Positions 8,029 through 16,240 of a stretch of 36,855 bases of DNA are shown one piece after another (positions within the stretch are counted from its first letter, which is position 1; every line of letters begins with the position of its first letter). The position numbers and the translations under genes were made by a program. This DNA comes from Candidatus Kaiserbacteria bacterium. GTDB taxonomy: Bacteria; Patescibacteriota; Minisyncoccia; Phycocordibacterales; Phycocordibacteraceae. The notes beneath the pieces are model-generated. The model was given only the letters and a program-made list of their open reading frames with translations, was not told the origin of the DNA and searched no databases. The DNA lies in contig JARIGN010000022.1 of the NCBI GenBank assembly GCA_029288835.1, positions 1 to 36,855 of the forward strand, in the 5' to 3' direction.

Positions 8029-8715
8029 TTAGCAGCTTGCCAGACCTTCAATCATTCCCATTATTTTATTAAATAAGGTTCTACTTGATACTCGTATACC
8101 AATTGTTCCGTATGGCAATCGATTGAAAGGGCGCTTGTTTTGACTTGCGCGGCTTACTAAATTAGTGCTCCAAAATCGCGCAACTGGTATTCCTGTAATC
8201 TCTGACCAATACTGCTTAGCAACCAGATGATCAATACTTTCGTACAAATGTAGTTCTGCAGCAAATTTTTCATCAGCTATTCCAAATATTTCTCTTAGGA
8301 AACGCATATATAATTTCACCATCTTTGGCTCAGAATTCGTAAATATCACACGATTCGACTTACCTTTTCCTCCTCTCTTTGTGCCTTCACCCCAATACAA
8401 TGCAGCGCCTACAAGCATTAATTCTCTTTCATTCATTTGACCTACATCTCGTATTCCTTCATCAAATGCCTCACTATTTTCATTTAAAATCCTTTTCTTA
8501 CGCTGAGTATTAAAATGTAATAGCCCTCTTTTGGTAGCTAATTCCATATTTTCTTTAAGGAGATTTTTGGAACGAGGAGGAAGCTCAAGATTTCTGAACC
8601 ATTCACTCAGGGTTCCTTTTGAAGCTATTCCTAATTCTCGTTGAATAAAAGAATAGCTTTTACCCTCTAGTCGAAGTGCTAAGGCTCTATTTTTAACGGA
8701 AATATCATAGCGCAT
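8029..8715 (-). CDS. HTH protein with possible LAGLIDADG-like domain
   Basis: N-terminal HTH-like (KNRALALRLEGKSYSFIQRELGIASKGTLSEWFRNL); central LVGAALYWGEGTKRGGK resembles a degenerate LAGLIDADG helix. Confidence 0.55.
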   Translation of the reverse strand: MRYDISVKNRALALRLEGKSYSFIQRELGIASKGTLSEWFRNLELPPRSKNLLKENMELATKRGLLHFNTQRKKRILNENSEAFDEGIRDVGQMNERELMLVGAALYWGEGTKRGGKGKSNRVIFTNSEPKMVKLYMRFLREIFGIADEKFAAELHLYESIDHLVAKQYWSEITGIPVARFWSTNLVSRASQNKRPFNRLPYGTIGIRVSSRTLFNKIMGMIEGLASC

Positions 8716-8727
8716 ACAATTAGTATA
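8713..8727 (-). promoter_or_regulatory. Leaderless-type promoter: TATACT - 6 nt - ATG
   Basis: TATACT at 8727-8722, ATG at 8715; TTGAAC 16 nt upstream. Confidence 0.55.
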
Positions 8728-8825
8728 CGCTTGCTAGCCAAGTGTTCAATTTTAAGGCCTTATGGTATTGTAGTGCGAAGTTCACCGGATAATAAAAAGC
8801 TTATAGTAAGCCGGTAAACAGGAAA

Positions 8826-8896
8826 GGCCTCATCGTCTAACGGTTAGGACGCCCGCCTTTCACGCAGGAAATCGGGGTTCGATTCCCCGTGAGGTC
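8826..8896 (+). tRNA. tRNA-Glu (TTC)
   Basis: Cloverleaf GGCCTCA...TGAGGTC, anticodon loop CTTTCAC; CCA not encoded (ACCG follows). Confidence 0.95.
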
Positions 8897-8903
8897 ACCG
8901 CAC

Positions 8904-8944
8904 AAAAACAAAACCGCGCAGCATGCTGCGCGGTTTTGTTTTTT
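8904..8944 (+). terminator. Strong terminator hairpin
   Basis: AAAAACAAAACCGCGCAGCATGCTGCGCGGTTTTGTTTTT. Confidence 0.9.
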
Positions 8945-8961
8945 AAGTTGGAGTAGTGAAA

Positions 8962-9249
8962 CTAGCTCGCCATTTCTTCCTCCTCGTGAGCCTCCTCAGG
9001 AGCTGTCATAGGCGCAGCGTCCTCTTCAGGAGCATCTTCAGGCTTGCTTGCCCAGTCAGCCTGGAACTTTTGGTTCCATTCGACCATCTTTGGATCATCG
9101 TGCGGCATAGCCTTGATGTCAGCGGCCATCTCAGGATGCACCTCTTCCATGTGCGCCATTCCCTTGCTCATCATTTCGTCCTGTGTGTCTGCGGTTATTG
9201 CGGTGTCACACGGTCCACCCATTTCAGCACAAGTCATTGTCTTCGACAT
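8962..9249 (-). CDS. DUF1059-like small protein with acidic tail
   Basis: MSKTMTCAEMGGPCDTAITADTQDEMMSKGMAHMEEVHPEM. Confidence 0.75.
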   Translation of the reverse strand: MSKTMTCAEMGGPCDTAITADTQDEMMSKGMAHMEEVHPEMAADIKAMPHDDPKMVEWNQKFQADWASKPEDAPEEDAAPMTAPEEAHEEEEMAS

Positions 9250-9346
9250 AGGGATCTGTTAGCTGCTATGCGTGTACTGTACCACATCTGCCAAAACTAG
9301 CTCGCGAGCCTTTTATATTATCTATAACACAGAAAAGAATACGTAT

Positions 9347-9375
9347 TTGACATACATAAGTATTATTGTTATAAA
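9347..9375 (+). promoter_or_regulatory. Sigma70-type promoter TTGACA - 17 nt - TATAAA
   Basis: Near-consensus hexamers upstream of the TPM-domain gene. Confidence 0.75.
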
Positions 9376-9420
9376 ATGGGCTGCTGTCAGGTCTTTCCAT
9401 AACACGAAAGGAATTGCGTC

Positions 9421-10758
9421 ATGTTGAAAACTTTCTTTTCGAACCTACTCGTTGCGGGTTCAATTGCTCTTTGCGCCCACGCGGAAGAGCTGCCCAAGGC
9501 AACGGGGTTTGTAAATGACTATGCCCATGTCCTGTCCCCAGGAGTCGGGGCGCAGCTGAATAGCGAACTTGCTGGCCTAAAGGACAAGACAGGTGTTGAA
9601 GTCGCCGTAGTGACGATTCCCACCCTTCACGGTGAACCAATTGCCTCTTATGCACGCAATCTCGGCAGTCAATGGGGTATTGGCTCTGAGACAAAAAATA
9701 ATGGCATTCTCTTCCTGGTCGACATACAGGAACACGAGATGCGTATCCAAACAGCGAGAGGTTCTCGCGAACAGCTCACTGATGAGGTCGCAGACGAGAT
9801 CCGTGACAAGGAAATCCTCCCTGCTTTTCGGGCGGGCAATATGCAAGAAGGCGTTATTAGTGGAACCAGAGCTATCGAGCACGTGTTTGATTCTTCAGTC
9901 AACGCAACGCCACCCAAGGACCAAACTACCTCAATACCCATAACAACTCGAGAGAGGACGTCGAATGAAGGTGCTGATGTAGAACCACAGGACTGGATGT
10001 ATTTTTGTGCAACATTAGGGTGTGTGGCGTTGATGTTTATATTGATGTGGATAATTATCTTACATATAGTCCGAGCACAGAATAGATCATACGTCCGAAA
10101 TGTAAAAACTCGTGTGCAGAATCTTCTCAATGAAGCGGCAGGACTCGTCAGAAACCCAGACACCGCAGAAGAACGCAAGACTTCTTTGGAGACGCTCCAG
10201 ACTCACTTCAGCTCCTTTCAAAATCCTTCCTCTGCACTAAAAGCGAGTTGGGAAGAAAAGGCAAATGAGCTGGATACTATTGAGATACAGGTAATGAGCC
10301 TTATCTCTCGAATCCACCAAGACATACGGCGTGCCACTCAGGAGCGAGAAAAAGCAGAGAAGGCCAAAAAAGAGGTGCCAGAGTTGCTGAAGCAGATACC
10401 TGAACTCCTACAGAAGGCTGAAGAAAAGCTTGCCCAGGGAACGCCTTCAAAGCGCGCGCAGGCTGCTCTAAGGAAAGCTCGGAAACAGTATGCCAAAGCT
10501 CAGTCAATGTACACTGGAGACACCTCGTCCCTGAACTGGATCCTTCTCTTGATCCTTCTCAATAACGCGCAAGACAATTGTGCACTGGCTGAACAACAGC
10601 ATCTACCTATTTCTGACGACCTCTCTTTCTCCAGATCAGAAAGCCCGTCAAGTCTCTCTGATTCCACCTCCCTTTCTCCGTCATTTGGCTTCGGCGATTC
10701 GGGAGGTTTCGGTGGAGGAGGTTTTGATGGTGGCGGAGGATCCACCGGAAACTGGTGA
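9421..10758 (+). CDS. TPM-domain (YgcG-like) secreted/membrane protein
   Basis: Signal peptide, TGFVNDYAHVLSPGVGAQLNSELAGLKDKTGVEVAVVTI, TM, coiled coil, GGFGGGGFDGGGGSTGNW tail. Confidence 0.85.
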   Translation: MLKTFFSNLLVAGSIALCAHAEELPKATGFVNDYAHVLSPGVGAQLNSELAGLKDKTGVEVAVVTIPTLHGEPIASYARNLGSQWGIGSETKNNGILFLVDIQEHEMRIQTARGSREQLTDEVADEIRDKEILPAFRAGNMQEGVISGTRAIEHVFDSSVNATPPKDQTTSIPITTRERTSNEGADVEPQDWMYFCATLGCVALMFILMWIIILHIVRAQNRSYVRNVKTRVQNLLNEAAGLVRNPDTAEERKTSLETLQTHFSSFQNPSSALKASWEEKANELDTIEIQVMSLISRIHQDIRRATQEREKAEKAKKEVPELLKQIPELLQKAEEKLAQGTPSKRAQAALRKARKQYAKAQSMYTGDTSSLNWILLLILLNNAQDNCALAEQQHLPISDDLSFSRSESPSSLSDSTSLSPSFGFGDSGGFGGGGFDGGGGSTGNW

Positions 10759-10771
10759 CTGTAGATATGTA

Positions 10772-10810
10772 AGCCCTCGCGCCCTTATGGTCGCGGGGGC
10801 TATTTCTTTT
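10772..10810 (+). terminator. Terminator after TPM gene
   Basis: AGCCCTCGCG-n10-CGCGGGGGCT then ATTTCTTTT. Confidence 0.8.
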
Positions 10811-10823
10811 ATAGGTAGTAAAA

Positions 10824-11474
10824 TTAATTTATAAATTTTGTATACACCACCAGGCGGTGGTCATACGACTTCACCACTTCATCCCAGGTGCCGCCGCAGG
10901 TGATGAGGGTAAGGTATTCACCCCCACTCGTGTTAAAGATGCGCTCAAGCGGAAGGTTTTGGTACTGATATGATTCGACGTCGGTGACCACAAAATGAAG
11001 GGTGGTGCTGCTTGCCGTCTCCACTTCTACGTCATCTCCTACTTTTATTTGATCTAAGTGCTTAAAGACACCTGGGAGCGAAATCGCATTATCGACGTGT
11101 CCATCCATTACCGCACTGCCCACCTGTCCTGGAACCGTGCCGTATTTATACCAGGCAACATCGGTGAAGTTGTTTGGCACGCCCAGCGCACCAGTTTTGG
11201 TGACACCCACGTACTGCACGTTTGCATTAATCGAAAGTGAAGGAATGATAAGGCGTACAGGCTGTGAAGTGTCTGATGCGGGTGGAAGTACTACTGCACC
11301 GGCTGAAGAGGAAGCGTTGCTGCTTGATGCATTGCCAAAGCCGGGCAGCGCATAGTTATCATCTTGCGGAGCAAAAAGAGCCGCATGCCAAAAGGTCACG
11401 CCGAAACCAACGAGCGCAATGATAACTACCAGCACGGCCAAGGACTTTTTTATATGAGGACTCATTTGCTTCAA
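10824..11474 (-). CDS. Sortase-family (class D/E/F-like) protein
   Basis: N-terminal TM; LIIPSLSINANVQYVGVT; AVMDGHVDN (His), YLTLITCGG (Cys), DHRLVVYTKFI (Arg). Confidence 0.88.
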   Translation of the reverse strand: MKQMSPHIKKSLAVLVVIIALVGFGVTFWHAALFAPQDDNYALPGFGNASSSNASSSAGAVVLPPASDTSQPVRLIIPSLSINANVQYVGVTKTGALGVPNNFTDVAWYKYGTVPGQVGSAVMDGHVDNAISLPGVFKHLDQIKVGDDVEVETASSTTLHFVVTDVESYQYQNLPLERIFNTSGGEYLTLITCGGTWDEVVKSYDHRLVVYTKFIN

Positions 11475-11529
11475 CTGCTTAGACTACTTTGACTGGTTCG
11501 CCGGGCTAGGATCACTATTTCAAGTATAC

Positions 11530-11565
11530 AAAGAAAACGGATGCGGATGGGCATCCGTTTTCTTT
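11530..11565 (-). terminator. Bidirectional terminator hairpin
   Basis: AAAGAAAACGGATGC-n-GCATCCGTTTTCTTT. Confidence 0.8.
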
Positions 11566-11611
11566 ATTGAAGTAGGTACTTCAGCTGCCGCCGCAGCTGC
11601 CTCCTGCACTT

Positions 11612-11926
11612 TTAGCGGACCTGCGGTGTTGCAAGGTATGCTACGCCCAGCACTGCCACGAGCGCGGTACCGACGAGCACCGCTACGTTATAAGGGGCTT
11701 CTCCGCCTGCTCCGGTGTTAGGAGTGCCTGGAGTTGTCGCCATAGTGCCGGTAGTATTGGTGGTACCTGTTGTGTTCGTGGTTCCGGTAGTTGCTCCGGT
11801 TGTTACGCCAGTGGTACCTGTTGTTCCTGTTACCGTCGTTTGTGCATGTGCTGCGCCACCCATAAGCATAAGGCCTGCCAATGCCGCTGCAGGAAGAAGT
11901 GTTGCCATAGTCTTCGATGTCTTCAT
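11612..11926 (-). CDS. Thr/Gly-rich surface protein with signal peptide and sorting-signal-like C-terminus
   Basis: Signal peptide, TTGTTGTTG low-complexity, TPNTGAGGEAPYNVAVLVGTALVAVLGVAYLATPQVR. Confidence 0.75.
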   Translation of the reverse strand: MKTSKTMATLLPAAALAGLMLMGGAAHAQTTVTGTTGTTGVTTGATTGTTNTTGTTNTTGTMATTPGTPNTGAGGEAPYNVAVLVGTALVAVLGVAYLATPQVR

Positions 11927-12035
11927 ACGTAAAATATTATCCTGATACGCTGCTAATGTGCCCTAGTATCGCTCAACCTATATGAACTGTTTGTGAATAG
12001 GTAAGAAAAGAGAGGGTGGCTCGTCTATACTGTAT

Positions 12036-12839
12036 ATGACTATGAAAAACAATATTTTTGCGCTTTCTGCGCTCGGTTTGGTGTTCGCTGTAGGGGCAAG
12101 TGCTGCGGCGCCTGCTTTTGCTCAGGTTGCCACTACCATTACTACACAAACCTCGGTAAGCCAAGCGACTTCGAGCCCGATAACCTCGAACGACCACCTT
12201 ATCCTTAATTGCTCGGTCCCTTCGGCGAATCTTTGGTTTGGAAAGTCTGATTCTGCTACTTCTCGCGACGTGTATGCCCTTCAGAATTTCCTTTTCCGTG
12301 AGGGATACCTTTCGAGCTATTCTTCACTAACAGGTCACTTCGGTCCCCTCACCCTAAGCGCTGTAAAGAAATTCCAGAAAGCACACGGGATCACTCCGAC
12401 CGGCTACATGGGTGCCCTCACCCGTGCGCAGATTGTCCACCTTTCACTTGATAACTGTAATCTTGGCGCAGGCATGGGGAATGGTAATGGCACCGGCACA
12501 ACCACCGCTACCAGCACCGCAGTCATCACCGCGCTTTCCCCTACCCAAGGAGCAGTCGGTTCAACAGTGACTATCACCGGCTCAGGCTTCACCGACTCAA
12601 ACGTCGTCCTCATGAATGGTGATGTCGCAGGCCTCAACGTGGCACCCGTGAATGGCACACTCACCTTCACCGTCCCAACCTCGATGGGCCCCTACTGCAA
12701 GATTGGCTATGCGTGCCCCATGATGGCTATCCTCGTGACAAAAGGTACCTATAACGTCACCGTGCTTAATGCAAACGGCACGAGCAATACCATTCCATTC
12801 ACCGTGACTTCTGCACCAAGTCTCATGGGACAGCAATAG
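12036..12839 (+). CDS. Secreted protein with peptidoglycan-binding-like and IPT/TIG domains
   Basis: DVYALQNFLFREGYLSSYSSLTGHFGPLTLSAVKKFQKAHGITPTGYMGALTRAQI; ITALSPTQGAVGSTVTITGSGFTDSN. Confidence 0.85.
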   Translation: MTMKNNIFALSALGLVFAVGASAAAPAFAQVATTITTQTSVSQATSSPITSNDHLILNCSVPSANLWFGKSDSATSRDVYALQNFLFREGYLSSYSSLTGHFGPLTLSAVKKFQKAHGITPTGYMGALTRAQIVHLSLDNCNLGAGMGNGNGTGTTTATSTAVITALSPTQGAVGSTVTITGSGFTDSNVVLMNGDVAGLNVAPVNGTLTFTVPTSMGPYCKIGYACPMMAILVTKGTYNVTVLNANGTSNTIPFTVTSAPSLMGQQ

Positions 12840-12841
12840 AG

Positions 12842-13810
12842 CTAATACGTTTTAAGCCAGACGCCGAGTGGGCCGATTCGCAAGAATTGGCCCATCTTCG
12901 TGCGCTTGATGGAGAACGCGAGGGCCGGTACGCCGAGCGATGCGCCAATCCTCTCAGCAAGGGTGCGCATGTATGCTCCTGAACCGCAGGTCACGCGCAA
13001 ATGCAGCATATAAAAAAGTTGCGGAGCGGCCTCGTCTTGCGAGGTGATCACAATGTTTCGCTGCTCTATGTATAGAAAAAATTCTTTCCAGCGAGCACGA
13101 ATTGCGTCCTGTCGAAAATCTTCTCCAAGCTTTTTCGATTCTTCTTCGCTTCGTGGCACCACAGCGAGCGCATCCATAATGCGTGCTTGGAGTTCTTTCA
13201 CCTCAATATTCTCAATTTCCTCACGAGCGCTGCTTCCATTCCTTTTATGCAAAGATATTTTATAGATAGTCTCAATGTGCTCAGGAACCTGAATCTCCTG
13301 CAGTTTGTTTTCAAGTGCATAGAGAAAAAGTGGCTTCCCGTTTACGGTCTTCGAAGAAAAGACCGGATACTTTCGTGAATGCGAGCCTAGCTCCTCAGAA
13401 AGTATTTTTGGAAGTTTTTGGGAAATATACCGCTTATCTATATCTTTATAAGTATATTTAGATGAATTTGAGAAAGTTTCATCTGAGACAAGGCCGAGGA
13501 GATCGCCCGTGTCTGTTTTTGCACCAAGCAGCACCGTCACCTTATATTCTTTGTCGAGCTTAGTGTAGCGGCTTTGGCGTTTGCATTCGTCACCCACCAG
13601 CACAAGGAGTTTCCCTTCTGCCATGGGGTCGAGCCTGCCTGCATAGGAGAGTGGGAGCGCTGCTGCTACTGCCTCAGAAAGCTTTCCCTCTTGAATCCAT
13701 CTTTTCTTCAGGTCCTGCAAAAGCTCGAGCGGTGTCTCGCCGCGCTTTTTCTCGAGGACAAGGTATTTCGGCAGCGAAGGCTGCTGCGCTGCATTAGCTG
13801 GTTTTCCCAT
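12842..13810 (-). CDS. truB: tRNA pseudouridine(55) synthase TruB
   Basis: LSYAGRLDPMAEGKLLVLVGDECK, KEYKVTVLLGAKTDTGDLLG, CGSGAYMRTLAERIG. Confidence 0.9.
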   Translation of the reverse strand: MGKPANAAQQPSLPKYLVLEKKRGETPLELLQDLKKRWIQEGKLSEAVAAALPLSYAGRLDPMAEGKLLVLVGDECKRQSRYTKLDKEYKVTVLLGAKTDTGDLLGLVSDETFSNSSKYTYKDIDKRYISQKLPKILSEELGSHSRKYPVFSSKTVNGKPLFLYALENKLQEIQVPEHIETIYKISLHKRNGSSAREEIENIEVKELQARIMDALAVVPRSEEESKKLGEDFRQDAIRARWKEFFLYIEQRNIVITSQDEAAPQLFYMLHLRVTCGSGAYMRTLAERIGASLGVPALAFSIKRTKMGQFLRIGPLGVWLKTY

Positions 13811-13823
13811 GGAATAGATATCT

Positions 13824-13841
13824 TGCTACTATCTTAGTATG
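13824..13841 (+). promoter_or_regulatory. Leaderless-type extended -10: TGC TACTAT - 6 nt - ATG
   Basis: TGC 13824-13826, hexamer 13827-13832, ATG 13839. Confidence 0.5.
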
Positions 13842-14489
13842 AAGCGTGCACAATTCGAAGCGTCCCTGGCGCACCTGCGAAAGACCAAGCATTTAAAGAA
13901 TATCGAGCTGAAGTCGCGGAAGCCGCCTTTCAAGCGGCCGAGCGACCCGTTTGAGTCCCTCACCCGCTCGATCATATACCAACAGCTCTCCGGCAAAGCG
14001 GCGAGCACCATCCTCGGCCGCTTGCTCCTCTGCTTCCGGGACGTCGACCCTTCCACGGGCAAATCCTTGCACCCCGACGGCCGCTACCCCACCCCCAAAG
14101 AAATGCTCAAGCTCTCAGACGCGAAGTTTCGCAAGGCCGGAGTATCCTCGCAAAAGATCTCGTATCTGCGCGACCTCGCGCGACGCTTCGAAGACGGTAC
14201 CATAGACCCAAGTAATTTTAAGAATATGACTGATGAAGAGATTCGCGAGCATCTGCTCGTGGTGAAAGGTATCGGCCGCTGGACCGCAGACATGTTCCTC
14301 ATGTTCACCTTGTATCGCCCCGATGTGCTCCCCACCGGCGACCTCGCCATTCAAAAAGGCTTCAAGAAACTTTTCAACCTAGGCTCCATGCCTGACGCAA
14401 AGAAAATGGAAAAGCTCTCCAAGGAATGGGCGCCACACCGCACCGTCGCTTGCTGGTACCTTTGGGAAATGCAGGATACGGAGACATAA
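13839..14489 (+). CDS. DNA-3-methyladenine glycosylase II-like (HhH-GPD) protein
   Basis: SIIYQQLSGKAASTILGRLL, HLLVVKGIGRWTADMFLMF, DVLPTGDLAIQKGF. Confidence 0.9.
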   Translation: MKRAQFEASLAHLRKTKHLKNIELKSRKPPFKRPSDPFESLTRSIIYQQLSGKAASTILGRLLLCFRDVDPSTGKSLHPDGRYPTPKEMLKLSDAKFRKAGVSSQKISYLRDLARRFEDGTIDPSNFKNMTDEEIREHLLVVKGIGRWTADMFLMFTLYRPDVLPTGDLAIQKGFKKLFNLGSMPDAKKMEKLSKEWAPHRTVACWYLWEMQDTET

Positions 14490-14538
14490 CGGCGCTTTTA
14501 TAAATGCCCAGATTACGGTATATTGCTAATTATTCCAT

Positions 14539-14615
14539 GCGCGGTTAGCTCAGTTGGTTAGAGCGTCCCCTTGACGTGGGGAAGGTCGGGGATTCGAATT
14601 CCTCACCGCGCACCA
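14539..14615 (+). tRNA. tRNA-Val (GAC), CCA encoded
   Basis: GCGCGGT...ACCGCGCACCA cloverleaf, anticodon loop TTGACGT. Confidence 0.95.
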
Positions 14616-14644
14616 TAGTTAGTATCGACAACACAAAATCTCAT

Positions 14645-14678
14645 CTTAATTAGTGGTATAAATATAATACTAATTAAG
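14645..14678 (+). promoter_or_regulatory. Perfect 10-bp inverted repeat CTTAATTAGT-n14-ACTAATTAAG enclosing TATAAT
   Basis: Arms 14645-14654 and 14669-14678; TATAAT 14663-14668; ATG at 14682. Confidence 0.6.
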
Positions 14679-14681
14679 AAT

Positions 14682-15332
14682 ATGAAAAAATCAGAAAAAT
14701 GGATTCTTATTCTGGTTCTCTTTTTCTTAGTTGCAGCGGGAAGCGCAGCATATTATTCTTCCCAAAAGTCGATTGCGAAAAATACTTCAGGGCATTCTAT
14801 CTCTCCTAAAGTTACTACGGATTTTTATGCAACAACGTCAATAGATGCTCTTTCGCGTGTGCAGTCGATAGTACAAGCGCATACTGCTATTCCCGTTTTA
14901 TTTCCTGCAGTAGTTCCAGAATATTTTGCAACATCAGATCTTCCTACCATATCTATGTACGCCAGCACTACCGCGTATAGCATAGGTTTGGGTAATTCAG
15001 TCTGGTGTAATGGATTTCAAGAGAATTTTACGACTTGTCTACTAACATATAGTGCGAGAAGTGGCTCAATCAATCTCTCTGCATTAGATGCGCCGTTTAT
15101 ACAGGTAGATTTAGGTGGCGGTGTAAAAGGAGCTTATGAAAGCGTTAGCGGACAAGGAGGAGACGCAGGTCCTCCTGATGAGCTCATATGGGATTACAGG
15201 AACATCGTATATCACATTACTAGTTATCCATTTGACGATACAGTTAATCGGGCCCAGGAGCAGAAGGAGGACATAGATCTCGCTAAACTGATCCTACAGA
15301 AAGCAAAAGCCCTAAAGCTAAATAAAAGCTAG
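14682..15332 (+). CDS. Hypothetical membrane-anchored protein, AT-rich
   Basis: N-terminal TM segment (WILILVLFFLVAAGSAAYY); no recognised family. Confidence 0.75.
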   Translation: MKKSEKWILILVLFFLVAAGSAAYYSSQKSIAKNTSGHSISPKVTTDFYATTSIDALSRVQSIVQAHTAIPVLFPAVVPEYFATSDLPTISMYASTTAYSIGLGNSVWCNGFQENFTTCLLTYSARSGSINLSALDAPFIQVDLGGGVKGAYESVSGQGGDAGPPDELIWDYRNIVYHITSYPFDDTVNRAQEQKEDIDLAKLILQKAKALKLNKS

Positions 15333-15349
15333 TTCTAATTGGGCTTTTG
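15306..15349 (+). terminator. Possible terminator overlapping the 3' end of the CDS
   Basis: AAAAGCCC...GGGCTTTT then TGTCTT. Confidence 0.5.
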
Positions 15350-15373
15350 TCTTAAATAGGCTATAAATAATGT

Positions 15374-16240
15374 ATGGAATCAAGTCTGCCTATAAAAGTC
15401 TTCTATCACGGCGGCTGCCCGGACGGTTTCGGAGGCGCCTTTTCTGCGTGGAAGAAGTTTAGTGACAATGCCGAGTACTTCTCTGTTTCGTATGGCAAGC
15501 CTGTGCCTGCAGACCCAACCGGTGCAGAAGTCTATTTCATTGACTGCTGCTACACGCAGGAAGTGATGGATGACATTGTCTCAAAGGCAAAAAGCGTGAC
15601 CGTGCTCGACCACCACGAAGGCACGCAGAAGATCGTCGAGAGCATGCCACAGTATGTTTTTGATAATGACCGCTCGGGTTCAACGATTGCGTGGGGATAT
15701 TTTCATCCTGACGTGCCCACGCCGCAGCTCTTAAAATACGTAGAAGACGATGACCTCTTCCGCTTTGCAGACCCGGACACTCACGCCGTCGTTTCCTATC
15801 TTTCCGTTCAGCCATTCACCTTTGAATACTGGGATGAGGTAATGCAAAAGCTCGAAGACCCTGCTACACGCGAAGAATTTATTTCAAAGATCCGCACCTT
15901 CGGCGAATATTTTGAGATGCTTGCAGAGTTTGCAACCGAGCATGTGAAGCTCGTGTCCTTTGAAGGCTATGAGGTGACTTTTGCTACCGCTCACCCTTTC
16001 AAGCCGATGAAATCACTCGTTGGAAATCTTCTTGCAAAAAAGCACCCGCCATTTGCGCTTGTCGTGACGGCGCATCCTGAAGGATACGGGGTCTCCATTC
16101 GTGGTGATGGCAGCGTTGACGTATCAGCGATCGCACGAAAGTATGGCGGCAATGGCCATCATGACTCTGCCGGCTTTGCTATTCCGGCCGGTGGCCCGAT
16201 GCCCTGGAGCTTGATTGAGGATGAAAATACTCGCGATTGA
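15374..16240 (+). CDS. DHH-family phosphoesterase
   Basis: FYHGGCPDGFGGAFSAW, VYFIDCCYT, VTVLDHHEGT, C-terminal GGNGHHDSAGFAIP. Confidence 0.85.
   Translation: MESSLPIKVFYHGGCPDGFGGAFSAWKKFSDNAEYFSVSYGKPVPADPTGAEVYFIDCCYTQEVMDDIVSKAKSVTVLDHHEGTQKIVESMPQYVFDNDRSGSTIAWGYFHPDVPTPQLLKYVEDDDLFRFADPDTHAVVSYLSVQPFTFEYWDEVMQKLEDPATREEFISKIRTFGEYFEMLAEFATEHVKLVSFEGYEVTFATAHPFKPMKSLVGNLLAKKHPPFALVVTAHPEGYGVSIRGDGSVDVSAIARKYGGNGHHDSAGFAIPAGGPMPWSLIEDENTRD

Noticed and set aside
11715-11945. Val/Pro-rich 76-aa ORF
   Set aside because: Antisense of the Thr/Gly repeat protein; repeat composition explains the open frame.
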